Source: Asterias rubens
Lineage: Eukaryota; Echinodermata; Asteroidea; Forcipulatida; Asteriidae
Direction of reading: 5' to 3'
Assembly (NCBI RefSeq): GCF_902459465.1
Contig: NW_022985703.1
Coordinates: 186,001-250,000 of the forward strand
DNA: 64,000 nt
In this document: positions 46,108-57,491 of the stretch, in pieces
Position numbering within the stretch: the stretch's first letter is position 1
Layout of the letters: every line of letters starts with the position of its first letter
Position numbers and translations under genes: made by a program
Notes under the pieces: generated by a model
The model's database searches: none
The model's input: the letters and a program-made list of their open reading frames with translations, nothing else
Told to the model about the DNA's origin: nothing

Positions 46108-46394
46108 ACCAGGTCCCAATAAACAATGACCATGGGGTGCAAAGATTAAGATTAAGATTGGCTGAAGAACATTTCCCACAGATGCAATAAACTGTGTAAA
46201 ATGAAATCTAATGACATGGAAGACAAAGAAGTAATAAATATAAATAGAGTAAAACCATGGAGATCTACCGGTACCTCTTTGTTAAATCAAAAGGGAATTA
46301 AACAAATGAAACTGTATGGTTTTGTTTTCTCTGAAAAAATGAATCAGAGAAAACAAAACCATGTTTTCGCCTGTCACATAAGAAAAATGTTGAA

Positions 46395-46728
46395 TTAAAG
46401 GAACACGTTGCCTTGGATCGGACGAGTTGGTCTACAAAATGCATGGTTGGAAAGATGTTTTAAAAGTAAAATACAATGATCCACACAAATTTGCCTAGAC
46501 ATTGCGTGGTTTTCCTTTTACTTTGCGAACAAACACGGTCGGCCATTTATTTGACTCCCATAAATGGCCGACCGTGTTAGTCGACGAGGTACATGTACAA
46601 GGAAAACCGTGCAATTTCGAGGCGTGTTTCTGTTTTACAACATCTTTCTACCCATGCATTTTATTAAAAACGGTTACAAATGCTTTTCAAAGACAAACTC
46701 GACCGATCCAAGGCAACGTGTTCCTTAA
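46395..46728. mobile_element. Family D MITE
   Basis: TTAAAGGAACACGTTGCCTT to AAGGCAACGTGTTCCTTAA, with the inner palindrome ATGGCCGACCGTGTTAG. It lies in the SNRNP25/POLR3K divergent region. Confidence 0.85.
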
Positions 46729-46919
46729 AAGACTAAAGAGCAGATTTCCCGATAGTGGGAAAGGAAAACCATTATCCCCATTAAGTCCATATTAATACAC
46801 AATTCATGTTCTTTCAAATCTGTCTCTGAAATCTCTTCCTGCTAAACGGTCCTACTATTTGCCGTCAACTTGTCATCAACTCGCTTGTGCCCTCAACTCG
46901 CCGGCAACTCAACCCCTAC

Positions 46920-47044
46920 ACACTCTACCCATGAGTCAACTCGGTCGGTCCCATTTAGTCAACTCGGTCCCCCAAGTCGACTCGGTCCCAGTCAACTCGG
47001 TCCCAAGTCAACTCAGTCCCAAGTCAACTCAGTCAGTCCATCCC
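46920..47044. repeat. Minisatellite, GTCAACTCGGTCCCAA units
   Basis: At least six 14-17-bp units. The inverse complement units (TTGGGACCGAGTTG) lie at 47517-47585. Confidence 0.85.
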
Positions 47045-47516
47045 TTGGTTGACGGGAAGTAAAATTGTATGTTTTCTTTGATTTGGAAAAAATAACTAAT
47101 CATATGTCATTTGACTTTGTGCATGAAACAAGATGAGTGTGCACCGCGCCCCGATCTTCGGGGTATATTCGATGCCTTCAAATTGAAGTTCAATAGCGAT
47201 CCATTTGTTTTCTATATGATAATATAATATATTCAACACGTTTGTTTCACTTTTGAAAACTACCGTAATTGTGTTGCTGTTGGGACAATAAATTTCAACT
47301 AAAAAAAATGTGTTCAAATGTCTCTTTTTGCTTTCAATCAACCAGAGTTCAGAGTATTACTAAAATTAGTTTTCCGGTACTTTTCTGGTATTTTCTATTT
47401 TGTCCACTATTTTCCGGTAAATTTACTCAAAGTGACACCCCACCCACCCCTCTCAACAATTTTGACAAACATTAACAATTGAATCCTTTTTCATGTCTTT
47501 AAAGTGTATTAACTTG

Positions 47517-47585
47517 TTACCGAGTTGACTTGGGACACTCCCATAGGTGACTTGGGACCGAGTTGGCTTGGGACCAAGTTGACCG
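47517..47585. repeat. Inverse minisatellite, TTGGGACCGAGTTGGC units
   Basis: Four to five units complementary to 46920-47044. The 470 bp between them would be the loop of a stem. Confidence 0.8.
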
Positions 47586-47945
47586 GTGTACCCACCCGTC
47601 CGAACACAGACAGAATGTTCATCAGCAAATCCGGATTCAGCTGTCCCACTCTTTTCAACAAAGGTTTTTCTTATCTTTCGTACACCATAACAACCATTCA
47701 CTCATTTCATTCACATTGATAAACCATACAATACTTACATGTATAATTTTTAACCCGATTCATGAACTAAAATAAAGGCAAACATCCACGGTTGACCATG
47801 CTCCACGCACGCACGCACGCACGGCACAGTTTAATAACAAACTTTACCCCCTCTTGAGGGCGCACTTCATATTTACAAGAAAATAACAACAAGTGCCTCG
47901 ATTTTCTTGTTTCGATTTAAAGACAAACATTATTCAGCGTAAAAT

Positions 47946-50900
47946 ATGTTGATGTTTTGTCCGACGTGTGCCAACGTTCTCGTTGTTGAAGAGGGACCAC
48001 AGTGTTACAGATTTGCGTGTCATACGTGTCCATTTATTCAGAATGTGACGAGAAAGGTAACTAAAATAAAATAAACGTTATTCTAACTAATTTTTGTTTA
48101 GCAATTGCATTGCCTGCTGCCTGCATGCACTGTTGATCGTCTGTTGATGTTGGGGTTCACTACATTTATGGCATCACGAACTTGCTGCTTGCAATTTAAA
48201 TTGCATTGGCCTACTGCAAACTACCAGTCTCTATAATATACACATATTGACTGGCAATGAGGTAACTAGTGTACTTCTATTCCCCGAGGGACTAGTTTGA
48301 GTGACCAGTAAAGAGGGAGGAGGGACTGGGAGTGGGACTGGGAGGGGGACCTATTCATGCTATTTCCAGAGGCCGAATGCAGAGGGAAATAAATACAAAT
48401 AGGCCGCTCTTCTGGTCACTCACTTACTAGTTACCCAATTATGTTAGTCATAGTGTGTTTTATAAATAACACCTCGGTCTTAATGTGAAATAAGAACAGA
48501 AATCTGGAAAAGAAAGGAAGTTTTGTAGTTGCTGTTCACAGTTCAAGTCAAGAGAGGGCGCTGTAACCAGGCACTATTTTCAAAGACAAGTGCCCGGCGT
48601 GCACAATTCCTGCAAAACACGTGCGCGCGATCACTGGACTATATTAGTTCATGTGACCGTATTTCAGCAAACTAGAATACATAACAAGCAAGACTTAGAC
48701 TGAGGTGTGTTATAATTAGAACTAATTAGATCTTTGTTACAAGGTGTAGCTAATTAAATATTCACAAGAAAAATAGGTGTTCTTGCCTACAGCTACTTTA
48801 GTAGTCACAAGAAAAATAGGTGTTCATTGCCTTCTGATCTTGCTTCCTGCCCTAGTGCAACACCACTCAAACAATTTCAGAGCCACTGGGCTCTCACTGT
48901 GTGGTCTATTGTATCTAGGAAGATCTTGAACCTCCAATAAACAATGGTCTTTGGCTACAAATATTCTCTATACATAGAGTTCGGTCAAAGTACTGGTTAA
49001 CAATACTTCCAAACTATCTGAAAGAACACTACAGTTCTTTCCAACAAATACTTACAACAGAAACTAGTAATGAATGTCTACAATACAATTAAAGAACACT
49101 TTAACACTTGAAAGCAAACTTAGAAAAGTGATACCTCAATCAATAAAAGTAACCTTTAAATACTAAATAAAGTCCAAGCAGTATTGAAAGAAAGTAATTT
49201 CACTTCATCTAAATCAAATCATTATCACCGTCCATTATTACATGACTTGATTAAGGAAACTCTAAACAACATTTCAACTGTCTTCCAAGTCTGAAACAAA
49301 TCCTTTCCTGTAACCTTGGAGTGAAAACTCCCAACTGTCTTCAAGTTACATTGTCTTGATCAAGTTCATAACACATTTGAAGCAAATATTACAGTTCAAT
49401 AATCTAGATATTTCTATTAAAAAGCACAATGGAATTAATAAAGAAATAATAAAATCAACATGCCTGTACAAAATTATGAAAAACCACTGTCAAGCAAGAT
49501 ATCTATTAGAAACTCCTTTAATGTGACTTGTACTGGTCATCTTTGGTGAAAGAATAACCAAACCAACATCCTGTCCAGAGTAACTCTGCTGATGTGGCAA
49601 TCTTGGACTAATCCATTATTTCTAGAGGTAGGGTCAAAGTTCCATTACAAAATTAAAAGGGGGGGCAGTTAACACTGATAAATCCGACACCTTTCTTTGA
49701 AGGTGTATCAATTTTGCCTTCTCTACATTCATTGTACCCATAGTGTATATAAAATGATATTCAGCTAAATCTGAGAGGTGACCAGTCTGCCAGTATCCCC
49801 AATGGTTGATTTGTCACATGTCAATTATAGGATACTTAAAGTTACTGTGAGCTTGCATTCCTATTCGCTGATGTTGTAAACGGTCTATTTGTATTCCTTA
49901 GATTTCCAGCAAGAAGTTCCCACGGCTGAAGGAAGTTGATGATGTACTAGGAGGAGCAGCAGCCTGGGAGAATGTAGACTCAACAGCTGGTGAGAACGTT
50001 AATTTTTAACATAGCCCCATGCAAAAATCATCTGCTAAACCCCCCTATAATAATGTCACATACTCAAGTCAAAGGCCGCCCCGACTCCAGGGTGAGACAC
50101 CAATTGATGGGAAGAACATTGGTAAACCCTTGATTTGTCCACATTTAAAGAAATCCTTCCCTACTTCTCTAGTGCTTAATTGCCTCAGGAACTAGTTTGT
50201 CAACTTCCAATACTGAGGTGAGCTCATCGACTATTCACCTGATTCAACAGCATTCTCCCTCACAGCCACAGGGTCCACTGACCAGATCAAAATTCTCTTT
50301 AAGTGAAACAACTGACTAGTTCAGTGTTACGAAAAACACCAAATTTTATATGAAGTATGGACTGCTTGAAAAAGCTGAAGGCCTAGTGAAATGACAAACT
50401 ATTTGAGCCTAGCCCTGTTGGCTGGTAAATGAAAAAGTTCTGGGCAAACCCTGGCCGAGGATACTTTTCCTAAATGTTTTGTAAAATATATTATTGTAAG
50501 GGCTATCAAAAGGTGGAAATGCCATTACAGGTCTGGAAATTCATCTTTGAAAGGGCAATGCCATTTTCATTCTGCAAGGGCACTTCCTTTGGAAATCTTA
50601 AAGTCAAAGGGCACTTCATTTGTAAAAATTATTAAGTTTGTAGAAAACTTCTAAAGGGGCACCAAGGCAAAGACCCCGGGGTAACAGAGGCCATGGCACT
50701 TTCATTCGAAATTTCTTTAAATCTACGGGAAATATCTAATTGGGCATTAAGGCCAAGACCAGGGGCAACAGCGTCCATGGCCCTCCATGTCTTCCGTGTA
50801 ATTCCAGGCCTGCCATCATTTCAATATACCTCCGTAAAGTCAGATCCTAGGTTCAAATTTCTTCATCAGCAGTGACCCCCCAACCCTGTGTACTTCGGGT

Positions 50901-51490
50901 ACTTTTTCAAAATGTCCACAGATTTACATTAACTTACAGGGTTTGAAGATAATGATAGCGGAAAGCTTCCCTTCAAATATTACTAACTAAGGTTGTTAGG
51001 CCTATGTGTAATTTTTGAGAAATGAGTAAAACAAGTCACAAAAAAATGTTCGTCTCAGAAAGACAAAAATTATTTTAGCATGTAAAATCCCATTAACCAG
51101 TTATGATTTTATACCAAAACCATAGCATATCTGGTTAATACGTTTTTACATGCTAAAACGGAGATGAACATTTGTTGTTTTACTCAGTTCTCAAAAACTA
51201 CAGCACCTCAGAAAGTAAAATTTCAAGGGAAGCTTTCTACTATCACGATCTTCAAACTGTGTAAGTTTAATGTAAATCTGTGGACATCGTGTTTTGTGTT
51301 AGGAAAATCATGTTGACCCTTTAATCTCTTTTGTTTTTTGTCTTTGTTTTTCACAGAGAAATGTCCCAAGTGTGAACATGCGAGGGCGTACTTCATGCAG
51401 ATACAGACCCGCTCAGCTGATGAACCTATGACGACCTTCTACAAATGCTGCAGCCCGGAGTGTGGACACCGATGGCGGGACGCCGGTTAA
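47946..51490 (+). CDS. POLR3K: DNA-directed RNA polymerase III subunit RPC10 (C11/TFIIS-like), 3 exons
   Basis: Exons: 47946-48056, 49902-49989, 51357-51490 (TAA). Junctions are GT-AG, phases agree, 333 nt, 110 aa (human 108). The N-terminal zinc ribbon shows the CPTC and CHTC cysteine pairs (residues about 5-8 and 26-29). The linker contains [15 protein letters not shown]. The C-terminal TFIIS-like zinc ribbon shows CPKC, then [16 protein letters not shown] and CGHRWRD. The acidic pair in RSADEP is the one needed for RNA cleavage in this family. The product is a core Pol III subunit acting in the nucleus in transcript cleavage, termination and reinitiation of tRNA/5S genes. The start is MLMFCPTC at 47946; a second in-frame ATG lies two codons later. 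The gene is divergent from SNRNP25. Confidence 0.96.
48057..49901. other. POLR3K intron 1: no gene seen
   Basis: About 1.8 kb. It contains a direct repeat of TCACAAGAAAAATAGGTGTTC (about 48765 and 48817), a palindrome around 48260-48440 (GGTAACTAGT...GAGTGACCAGTAA / TGGTCACTCACTTACTAGTTACC), and AT-rich unique sequence. Nothing coding. Confidence 0.5.
50884..51325. mobile_element. Fold-back element in POLR3K intron 2
   Basis: TGTCCACAGATTTACATTAA...TTACAGGGTTTGAAGAT at left, and ATCTTCAAACTGTGTAAG ... TTAATGTAAATCTGTGGACA at right. It is palindromic over about 400 bp and ends about 30 bp before the exon 3 acceptor. The arms resemble the inner part of family C. Confidence 0.75.
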
Positions 51491-51589
51491 CAAATTTTCA
51501 GACCACATGTTTGTAGAAAAGTTGTTTATTTTAAAAACTTTAAAAAATCTCAGTCAAGCAATGTACGTTTCAGAGGGTATGAGAAGATA

Positions 51590-51770
51590 AGATTTCATAG
51601 AGCTGCTTAACATGCTTAAGCAGAGAACAGTGCTCAGTTTTACCGGTCACAAAGTGTTCTGGTGACATGGTAGTTTTGCTTGTAACCTTATTTTGGTTAG
51701 CATAATTTGTTATGCTAAGCTACTATTTGTGCTTTTAAAGCAGCTCTATGAAATCGGGAACCTGTTTTTA
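51590..51770. mobile_element. Family F-related MITE
   Basis: GATTTCATAGAGCTGCTTAA to TAAAGCAGCTCTATGAAATC: clean 20-bp TIR. It lies in the presumed POLR3K 3' UTR, 100 bp after the stop. Confidence 0.75.
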
Positions 51771-51916
51771 CCAACTAAAAAGATAGTATGATGTACAAGT
51801 TTTTAAAAACTAATATTTTTTTCATTTTCCTCATCCATTCATTCATTTTTGTGAGCAAATCATCGGCAAGCTCAAAGGTGAATTATGTGGCATTACAAGA
51901 AGAATAGCGCCTTCAT

Positions 51917-51922
51917 AATAAA
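51917..51922 (+). promoter_or_regulatory. Candidate poly(A) signal of POLR3K
   Basis: AATAAA lies 427 nt after the POLR3K stop codon, before the next repeats. This is position and hexamer only; transcript data would be needed to confirm it. Confidence 0.35.
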
Positions 51923-52407
51923 TCCATAAAGAAACGCTAGTTAAATGCATTGCCCACTGGGTGGAGCCAATTTGTGTGATTACTGCCCCGGATTTAAATC
52001 TTTGAGAGGGCAAGGCCATTTTCTTTTTTCAAAGGGCACTCTCATTGGAGAATCTTCAAAGTCTATGGGAAACTTTTGAAGGGGCGCCAAGGCCAAGACC
52101 TTGGCAACGGAGGCTTATGCCCCCCCCCCCCTGGCCTTTGTGTTATTTCAGGCACTTATGAACAGAATGGTGATAAGCCGTTTGTTGTTAGATTTGAATA
52201 TTGTCTTGTACAATAATGAGCTTGATCCTCAAGTTACCACTTAAATTTGAATTCATCAGACTACACAGACAGTTGCGTTGTCACATGATTTGGGGCAAAC
52301 TTTTTCGTAGTTAACTAAGAGATGGCGCAAACCCATACAACATGAATGGGTATATTCACAATGGTACCAGGGTTTGCTTATCTTGAGGTTGCGTTACAAA
52401 GGGTGCA

Positions 52408-52735
52408 TTCGATTAGCTTCCCTGGGTCGACCCCGATGTGGCGTATTTTTACGTGGGCACATAATTACCCCACATTCGTCCTGGAAAAGTCGCCTATTTT
52501 GTTTTCCAGTACGAACGTGTGCAGATGTTTACCCACGCTCCACCTGGAAAAAAAACAGACGCATCATCACGTGAGCCTTCTCGTCGTGACGTCAGTGCAC
52601 CTCGGGTCAGCCCAAAGTGACCCTATCCACAAGCGGGGCTCTTGGGGCTGGCCCGAGGTGCACTGACGTCACCACGGGAAGGCTCACATGATGATGTATC
52701 TGTTTTTTTTCCAGGTGGAGCGTGGGTAAATTCCA
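52408..52735. mobile_element. Family J-related element with a long hairpin
   Basis: ATTCGATTAGCTTCCCTGGG at left. The right part is a second palindrome (about 90-bp arms, 52527-52617 and 52640-52731: TTTACCCACGCTCCACCTGG / CCAGGTGGAGCGTGGGTAAA). Confidence 0.7.
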
Positions 52736-53183
52736 CAGAGCTGCTGAAAACACAAAGAGCAGCTAAGCACTTACAAAATAATGATTACCAGAATATGGTA
52801 ATTAACCAAAACATGCAGCATCTTTACATGATAGTATCCTTTTTAACTTAACTAAGCAAATACTGTTTTCTGCTTAACGTGGGACTGTCATCATACAAAG
52901 CTCTGTGGTTGTGGTATACATGTATGAATTGTGACCCAGTAACTGCACACTCGGTCACATCACAAATTGCATCATATCTATAATTTTAATTCAATTCAGT
53001 ATACATTTATTTCCACAAAAAATTTCCACAATATTATAGTAATACGCACAGGTATATATAAATGACAGAAGAAGAATAAACTGGCGGAAACTGCGTGGAG
53101 GCAAGGCCCAAAATAAGCCAGGTAGCTTGTAGCGGCTTGCCTTTACATAACATAATGTGATGTGATGGTCAGTGCATTTGCAG

Positions 53184-53447
53184 TTAAAGGAACACGTTGC
53201 CTTGGATCGGTCGAGTTGTCTTTGAAAAGTGTTTGTAACTGTTTGTTATAAAACGCATATGGGTACAAAGATGTTGTAAAAGTTTATGTTAGTTCGCAAA
53301 CACACAATTTCGAGGCAAATTTGTGTGAGTCATTGTATTTTACTTTTAAAACACCTTTCCAACCATATGCATTTTATAACAAACGGTTTAATTACAAACG
53401 CTTTTTATAGACCAACTCGTCCGATCCAAGGCAACGTGTACCTTTAA
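53184..53447. mobile_element. Family D MITE, internal deletion
   Basis: TTAAAGGAACACGTTGCCTT to GGCAACGTGTACCTTTAA; the central palindrome seen in the other two copies is missing. Confidence 0.8.
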
Positions 53448-53485
53448 GTAACTGAGTTGGAGTTCATAATTCTGTGTACAGCTAC

Positions 53486-53755
53486 AGGCCTCGTCCTAAA
53501 TTCATAGAGCCTGTAAGCACAAAAACCTGCTAAGCACATGAAAATCTTGCCAAGCAAAAACAGGTTAGCAGCCAACATTCCATAAAGTTTACACTGTCGC
53601 GACTGGTGCCCCAACCATTTTGTGCTTTGAGAAATTTGTCGAGCAATGCTTTCTGCCAACCAGCTTTTTGAAATTAGGCCCCCCCCCCCCGATATGATCA
53701 CGACGACAGTCCCCCCCCCCCCACCCTTATGTAGCTCTATGAAAATAGGCCCTGG
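53486..53755. mobile_element. Family F-related MITE
   Basis: AAATTCATAGAGCCTGTAAG to AGCTCTATGAAAATAGGCCC, with two poly-C runs inside (53681-53690 and 53711-53720). Confidence 0.6.
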
Positions 53756-53859
53756 ATTAAAACCCACATTTAGTAGCCGACATCAGATCTCGCGTTTTGT
53801 GCTCTTTACCAAAGATTATGGAGCACCAATGGCACATTTGGACACAGTTTACCAAGATG

Positions 53860-54035
53860 AGACTGTAATAGATGTTAAATTTGCATCGGGGATAAAGAAT
53901 ATTAATTGTGTTTTTTTTACCCATACACCGATGTGTGTTAGCACTGTATACTCAGTACTTTCCCGAGTCCTGTGAAAAAAATATCACAGGCATGTTACTC
54001 GGGTGGGATTCGAACCCACGACCCTTGCAATTCTA
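53860..54035 (-). mobile_element. tRNA-derived SINE (ACTCGGG family)
   Basis: Read on the minus strand: a tRNA-like part with GGGTTCGAATCCCACCC, then CACAGGACTCGGGAAAGTAC and the tail TTAACATCTATTACAG. It is in direct orientation with the left arm of the adjacent inverted duplication. Confidence 0.7.
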
Positions 54036-54552
54036 GAGCAGTGTCTTACACACTAGACTACCGAGGTTGCCCGGCAGCTAGAGGCAGTTCGAATCCTATG
54101 TTTTGGCAGCGGGTACCGCAACGATATAATAGTTGTTAAATTTGCATCGGGGATAAAGAATATTAATTTTGTTTTTTTACCCATACACCGATGTGTGTTA
54201 GCACTGTATACTCAGTACTTTCCCGAGTCCTGTGAAAAAATATCACAGGCATGTTACTCGGGTGGGATTCTTACACGGGCAGTGTCTTACCAACTAGACT
54301 ACCGAGGTCGTGGGTTCGAATCCCACCCGAGTAACATGCCTGTGATATTTTTTCACAGGACTCGGGAAAGTACTGAGTATACAGTGCTAACACACATCGG
54401 TGTATGGGTAAAAAAACAAAATTAATATTCTTTATCCCCGATGCAAATTTAACATCTATTATATCGTTGCGGTACCCGCTGCCAAAACATAGGATTCGAA
54501 CTGCCTCTAGCTGCCGGGCAACCTCGGTAGTCTAGTTGGTAAGACACTGCTC
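54036..54552. repeat. Large inverted duplication of a tRNA-like SINE, 235-bp arms
   Basis: Left arm 54036-54270 and right arm 54318-54552 are near-perfect inverse complements, separated by 47 bp (54271-54317). Each arm is a copy of the SINE also seen at 3418-3640 and 53860-54035, with a tRNA-like B box (GGTTCGAATCC) and the block GTATACTCAGTACTTTCC. Transcribed, it would fold into one long hairpin. Confidence 0.9.
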
Positions 54553-55190
54553 AAGATGAGACTGATTAATTTATGACAAATTAGATTCATGATTATATTT
54601 TTTTTATTTGGCAAACATGTACATCTGTTACCACTTATTAAGACCAATTAAAATTGACAATATTATATTTCAAAAGATTACATTTCATTTTATATTTCGT
54701 TTTGCTTACTTCATTCATTTACATAATTAATTAATATTAAACAGGGTACACATGTATCAACTTTAAAGAACCAATCGGGATAAATAGCCGCCTAGTAGCC
54801 GGATAGGAAAACTCAAAGACACTTTGGGGGGAAAAAGGAGAACAAATGTTGGCCCCAAGTTTGCCATCTCATGCCAAGCTAATGATTGGATTCGCTATAA
54901 GCAAAATTGGCGTTGATAAATACTGTGGTAAAATGAATAACTTTGCTAGTGCACCAAAAACATTCAACTTCATATTTATAATCAAAGGTTGACCGTAGGG
55001 GTAGGGAGGCGAGTGTAAAAGTTTCTGCAAAAATAAGCTATGACAAAGTTACGATAACTTTCCTCCAGCCAAACTTTCAGCCACTCATTAATTGCAACCC
55101 ATTTGGTCAACCTTGTTACAACCAATCCAAAACACTTAAAGAGGAAGTACTCCATTGGAACCTGTTTTTGGAACCTGGGAATTATACTTA

Positions 55191-55582
55191 TTAAAGGAAC
55201 ACGTTGCCGTGGATCGGTCGAGTTGGTCTTTGAAAAGCGTTCTGTAGCCGTTTGTTATAAAATGCATATGGGTAGAAAGATATTGTAAAAGTAGAATACA
55301 ATGACCCACACAAACATGCCATGAAATTGTCTGGTTTTCCTTTACCTCGTCGACAAACCCTGTCAGCCATTTATAGTAGTAAAAAATGTTTACCTCCCAT
55401 AAATGGCCGACCGTGTTAATTCGCGACGTAAAAGGAAAACCGTGCAATTTTGAGTGATACTTGGGTGGATCATTATATTCTACTTTTAAAACATCTTTCC
55501 AACCATATGCATTTCATAACAAACACTTTCAAACGCTTTTTATAGACCAACTCGTCCGATCCAAAGCAACGTGTTCCTTTAA
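55191..55582. mobile_element. Family D MITE
   Basis: TTAAAGGAACACGTTGCCGT to GCAACGTGTTCCTTTAA with the central ATGGCCGACCGTG block. Confidence 0.85.
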
Positions 55583-56027
55583 GCAATGTATGTGTAAAGT
55601 TTCTTACTACATGTATGGATAAAGGGCACCAAACAATAAGCCATTTTGAGATGTTGGACATAATATGACACTAAAGGTTTGGGTAAATTTCACCCAAACC
55701 AAACAGTGTACGTTTTAGTACCACCATATATTTCAAAAAGGCTAAATCCAAAATAAAATGTCTTACCTTATAAACTCAACACTAAGATAGTTGTATGCAT
55801 TATAACATCATAATTTTGTCACAAGATTTTCCTCTTTTCTACCTTCATCAAATTCAATCTGTTATTTACTTGCCATGATTTTTAAAAAGGCTGGAAACTA
55901 TTCAATGATTCAGTTTAATTTTTTCAAAAGCTTCCTTTGCACTCAACGTTTGTTGAAATTTTCACTAATTTGTAGCGAAACGATTTCAGCAAGCAAAGAA
56001 AACACTTACTGAAATTTTTGGTAACCT

Positions 56028-56219
56028 GGTCCAAATTTCATAGACCGTGTCAGCACACATTTTGCTGAGCACTGAAAAATATTGCTTAACAGAAACCAGC
56101 CAAATATTTGTAAAGTTGACACTATTTTGATTGGTGCACCACTCTTGTTTTGCTCAGCAAGAAATTGTTTGCGAAAAAGCATTGCTTTCTATTTGACAGC
56201 CTCATGAAATCGGGCCTGG
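56028..56219. mobile_element. Family F-related MITE
   Basis: CTGGTCCAAATTTCATAGAC to CAGCCTCATGAAATCGGGCC. Confidence 0.6.
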
Positions 56220-56574
56220 ATTGATGTAATTGCTTGTTTCTTTTTACAAAGGCTGCACCATCTTTATCAATATATTCCTATCACTTCTGACACCATCAAA
56301 ATCCAACGCTAATTGTATTTAACTTTGAAGTGAATTTTCCATTAAGAACCATCAATGCTAATTAGCCTGAGACCAGTTTTATCAAATAAATTACTGATGT
56401 GAGTACCAAGCTAACATTGTACAACAACATTGGAGTTTGATGGAGTCAAGAAATGCCTAAATCGGCCATGGCCTAAGACAGTCCTCTCTTCAAGTGTATT
56501 TATGCAGTTAATGGAGCTGTCAATTGTCCAGTTTGTTTTAGTTGAAGATGTGGGAGTCATTTAGCTAGACTTGA

Positions 56575-57000
56575 CGCACAGTCTTTCTTCAGGTGGTGAC
56601 TGTCCAAAAAATATTGGTTGCAACTATGAAGCATCAACATCAATGTGTCACTTGAACAGTTGAGCTTGTATCTCGCAGATTCATCTACGTAGAGTTGACA
56701 TAGTCCTCCAAATGGTGACACACACAGTCCAAAAAGTGTTGATTGTCCGCAACAATCCCTCTGTGACTTTAACAGTTTAGCTCTCACTGGAGAATCATCT
56801 TGCAAGACTTGCTGCAGTCCTTCAGCCAGTGGCACATAAGCCAAAAGCATTGGGTTACCTATTGCCCTTCAACAGTTGAACTTCTTGTAGCGAAGAGTCA
56901 TCATGGTAGATTTGGCACAGTCCCTCAGCTGGTGGCACACAGTCCAACAAGCATTGACTTATCGATAAGGTTGGGTGAATGTCATCTCCAAGGTTAGTGT
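56575..57000. repeat. Degenerate tandem array (about 120 bp)
   Basis: About four diverged units with ACAGTTGAACTTCTTGTAG-like, GTGGCACACAGTCCAA-like and AAGCATTG blocks. Related single units recur at about 57920-58080 and 58750-58970, so the array was once larger or was broken up by insertions. Confidence 0.6.
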
Positions 57001-57339
57001 CTCAGTCTGGGCTATAAAATAAACCATTATTTAAAGATTAGTTTTTATAAACTTGTTTAATATAAGCATTGATTAGATGTTCTGATAAGAAAAAAATGCC
57101 AGGGGCGTAACTTGGGCTTGGGGGGGGGGGATCACCCAAATTCAAATTTAAAAGTTATTACCATTGACACGACAATATCAATGCTTCGATAACTTTTCTT
57201 TCCATTTAACACACTTTTTAGATAAAAGCGAATGGAAACTTGACCAAATGCCCCATGAAAAAAATTCACCCCCTTGTGCCCCTCAAACTTTACCCTCCTT
57301 TTGGCACTGCTTACTGTTGTATGTGAGAGTATCCTTAGG

Positions 57340-57491
57340 CTACGACACGATTTCACAAAGAGTTAGGACTCGTCTTATCTCGAGTTAGGACGAGTAACTC
57401 TTCCTAACTTAGGATTAATCTTAAGGTCTGCATGCTACAGTGCAGGGTTTGGATTAGTCTTAAGTTAGGAAGAGTTTTGTGAAATCCACGG
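57340..57491. mobile_element. Family E MITE
   Basis: GATTTCACAAAGAGTTAGGA to AGGAAGAGTTTTGTGAAATC with TATCTCGAGTTAGGACGAG inside. Confidence 0.8.

Larger units (their letters stand above)
45611..47945. promoter_or_regulatory. Divergent intergenic region of SNRNP25 and POLR3K, invaded by repeats
   Basis: The 2.3 kb between the opposed start codons must hold both promoters. It contains a dispersed repeat (45809-46107), a family D MITE (46395-46728) and an inverted pair of GTCAACTCGGTCCCAA-type minisatellites (46920-47044 and 47517-47585). The last roughly 350 bp before the POLR3K ATG are free of recognised repeats apart from a short ACGC run near 47810, so the Pol III subunit promoter most likely lies there. 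Confidence 0.45.
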
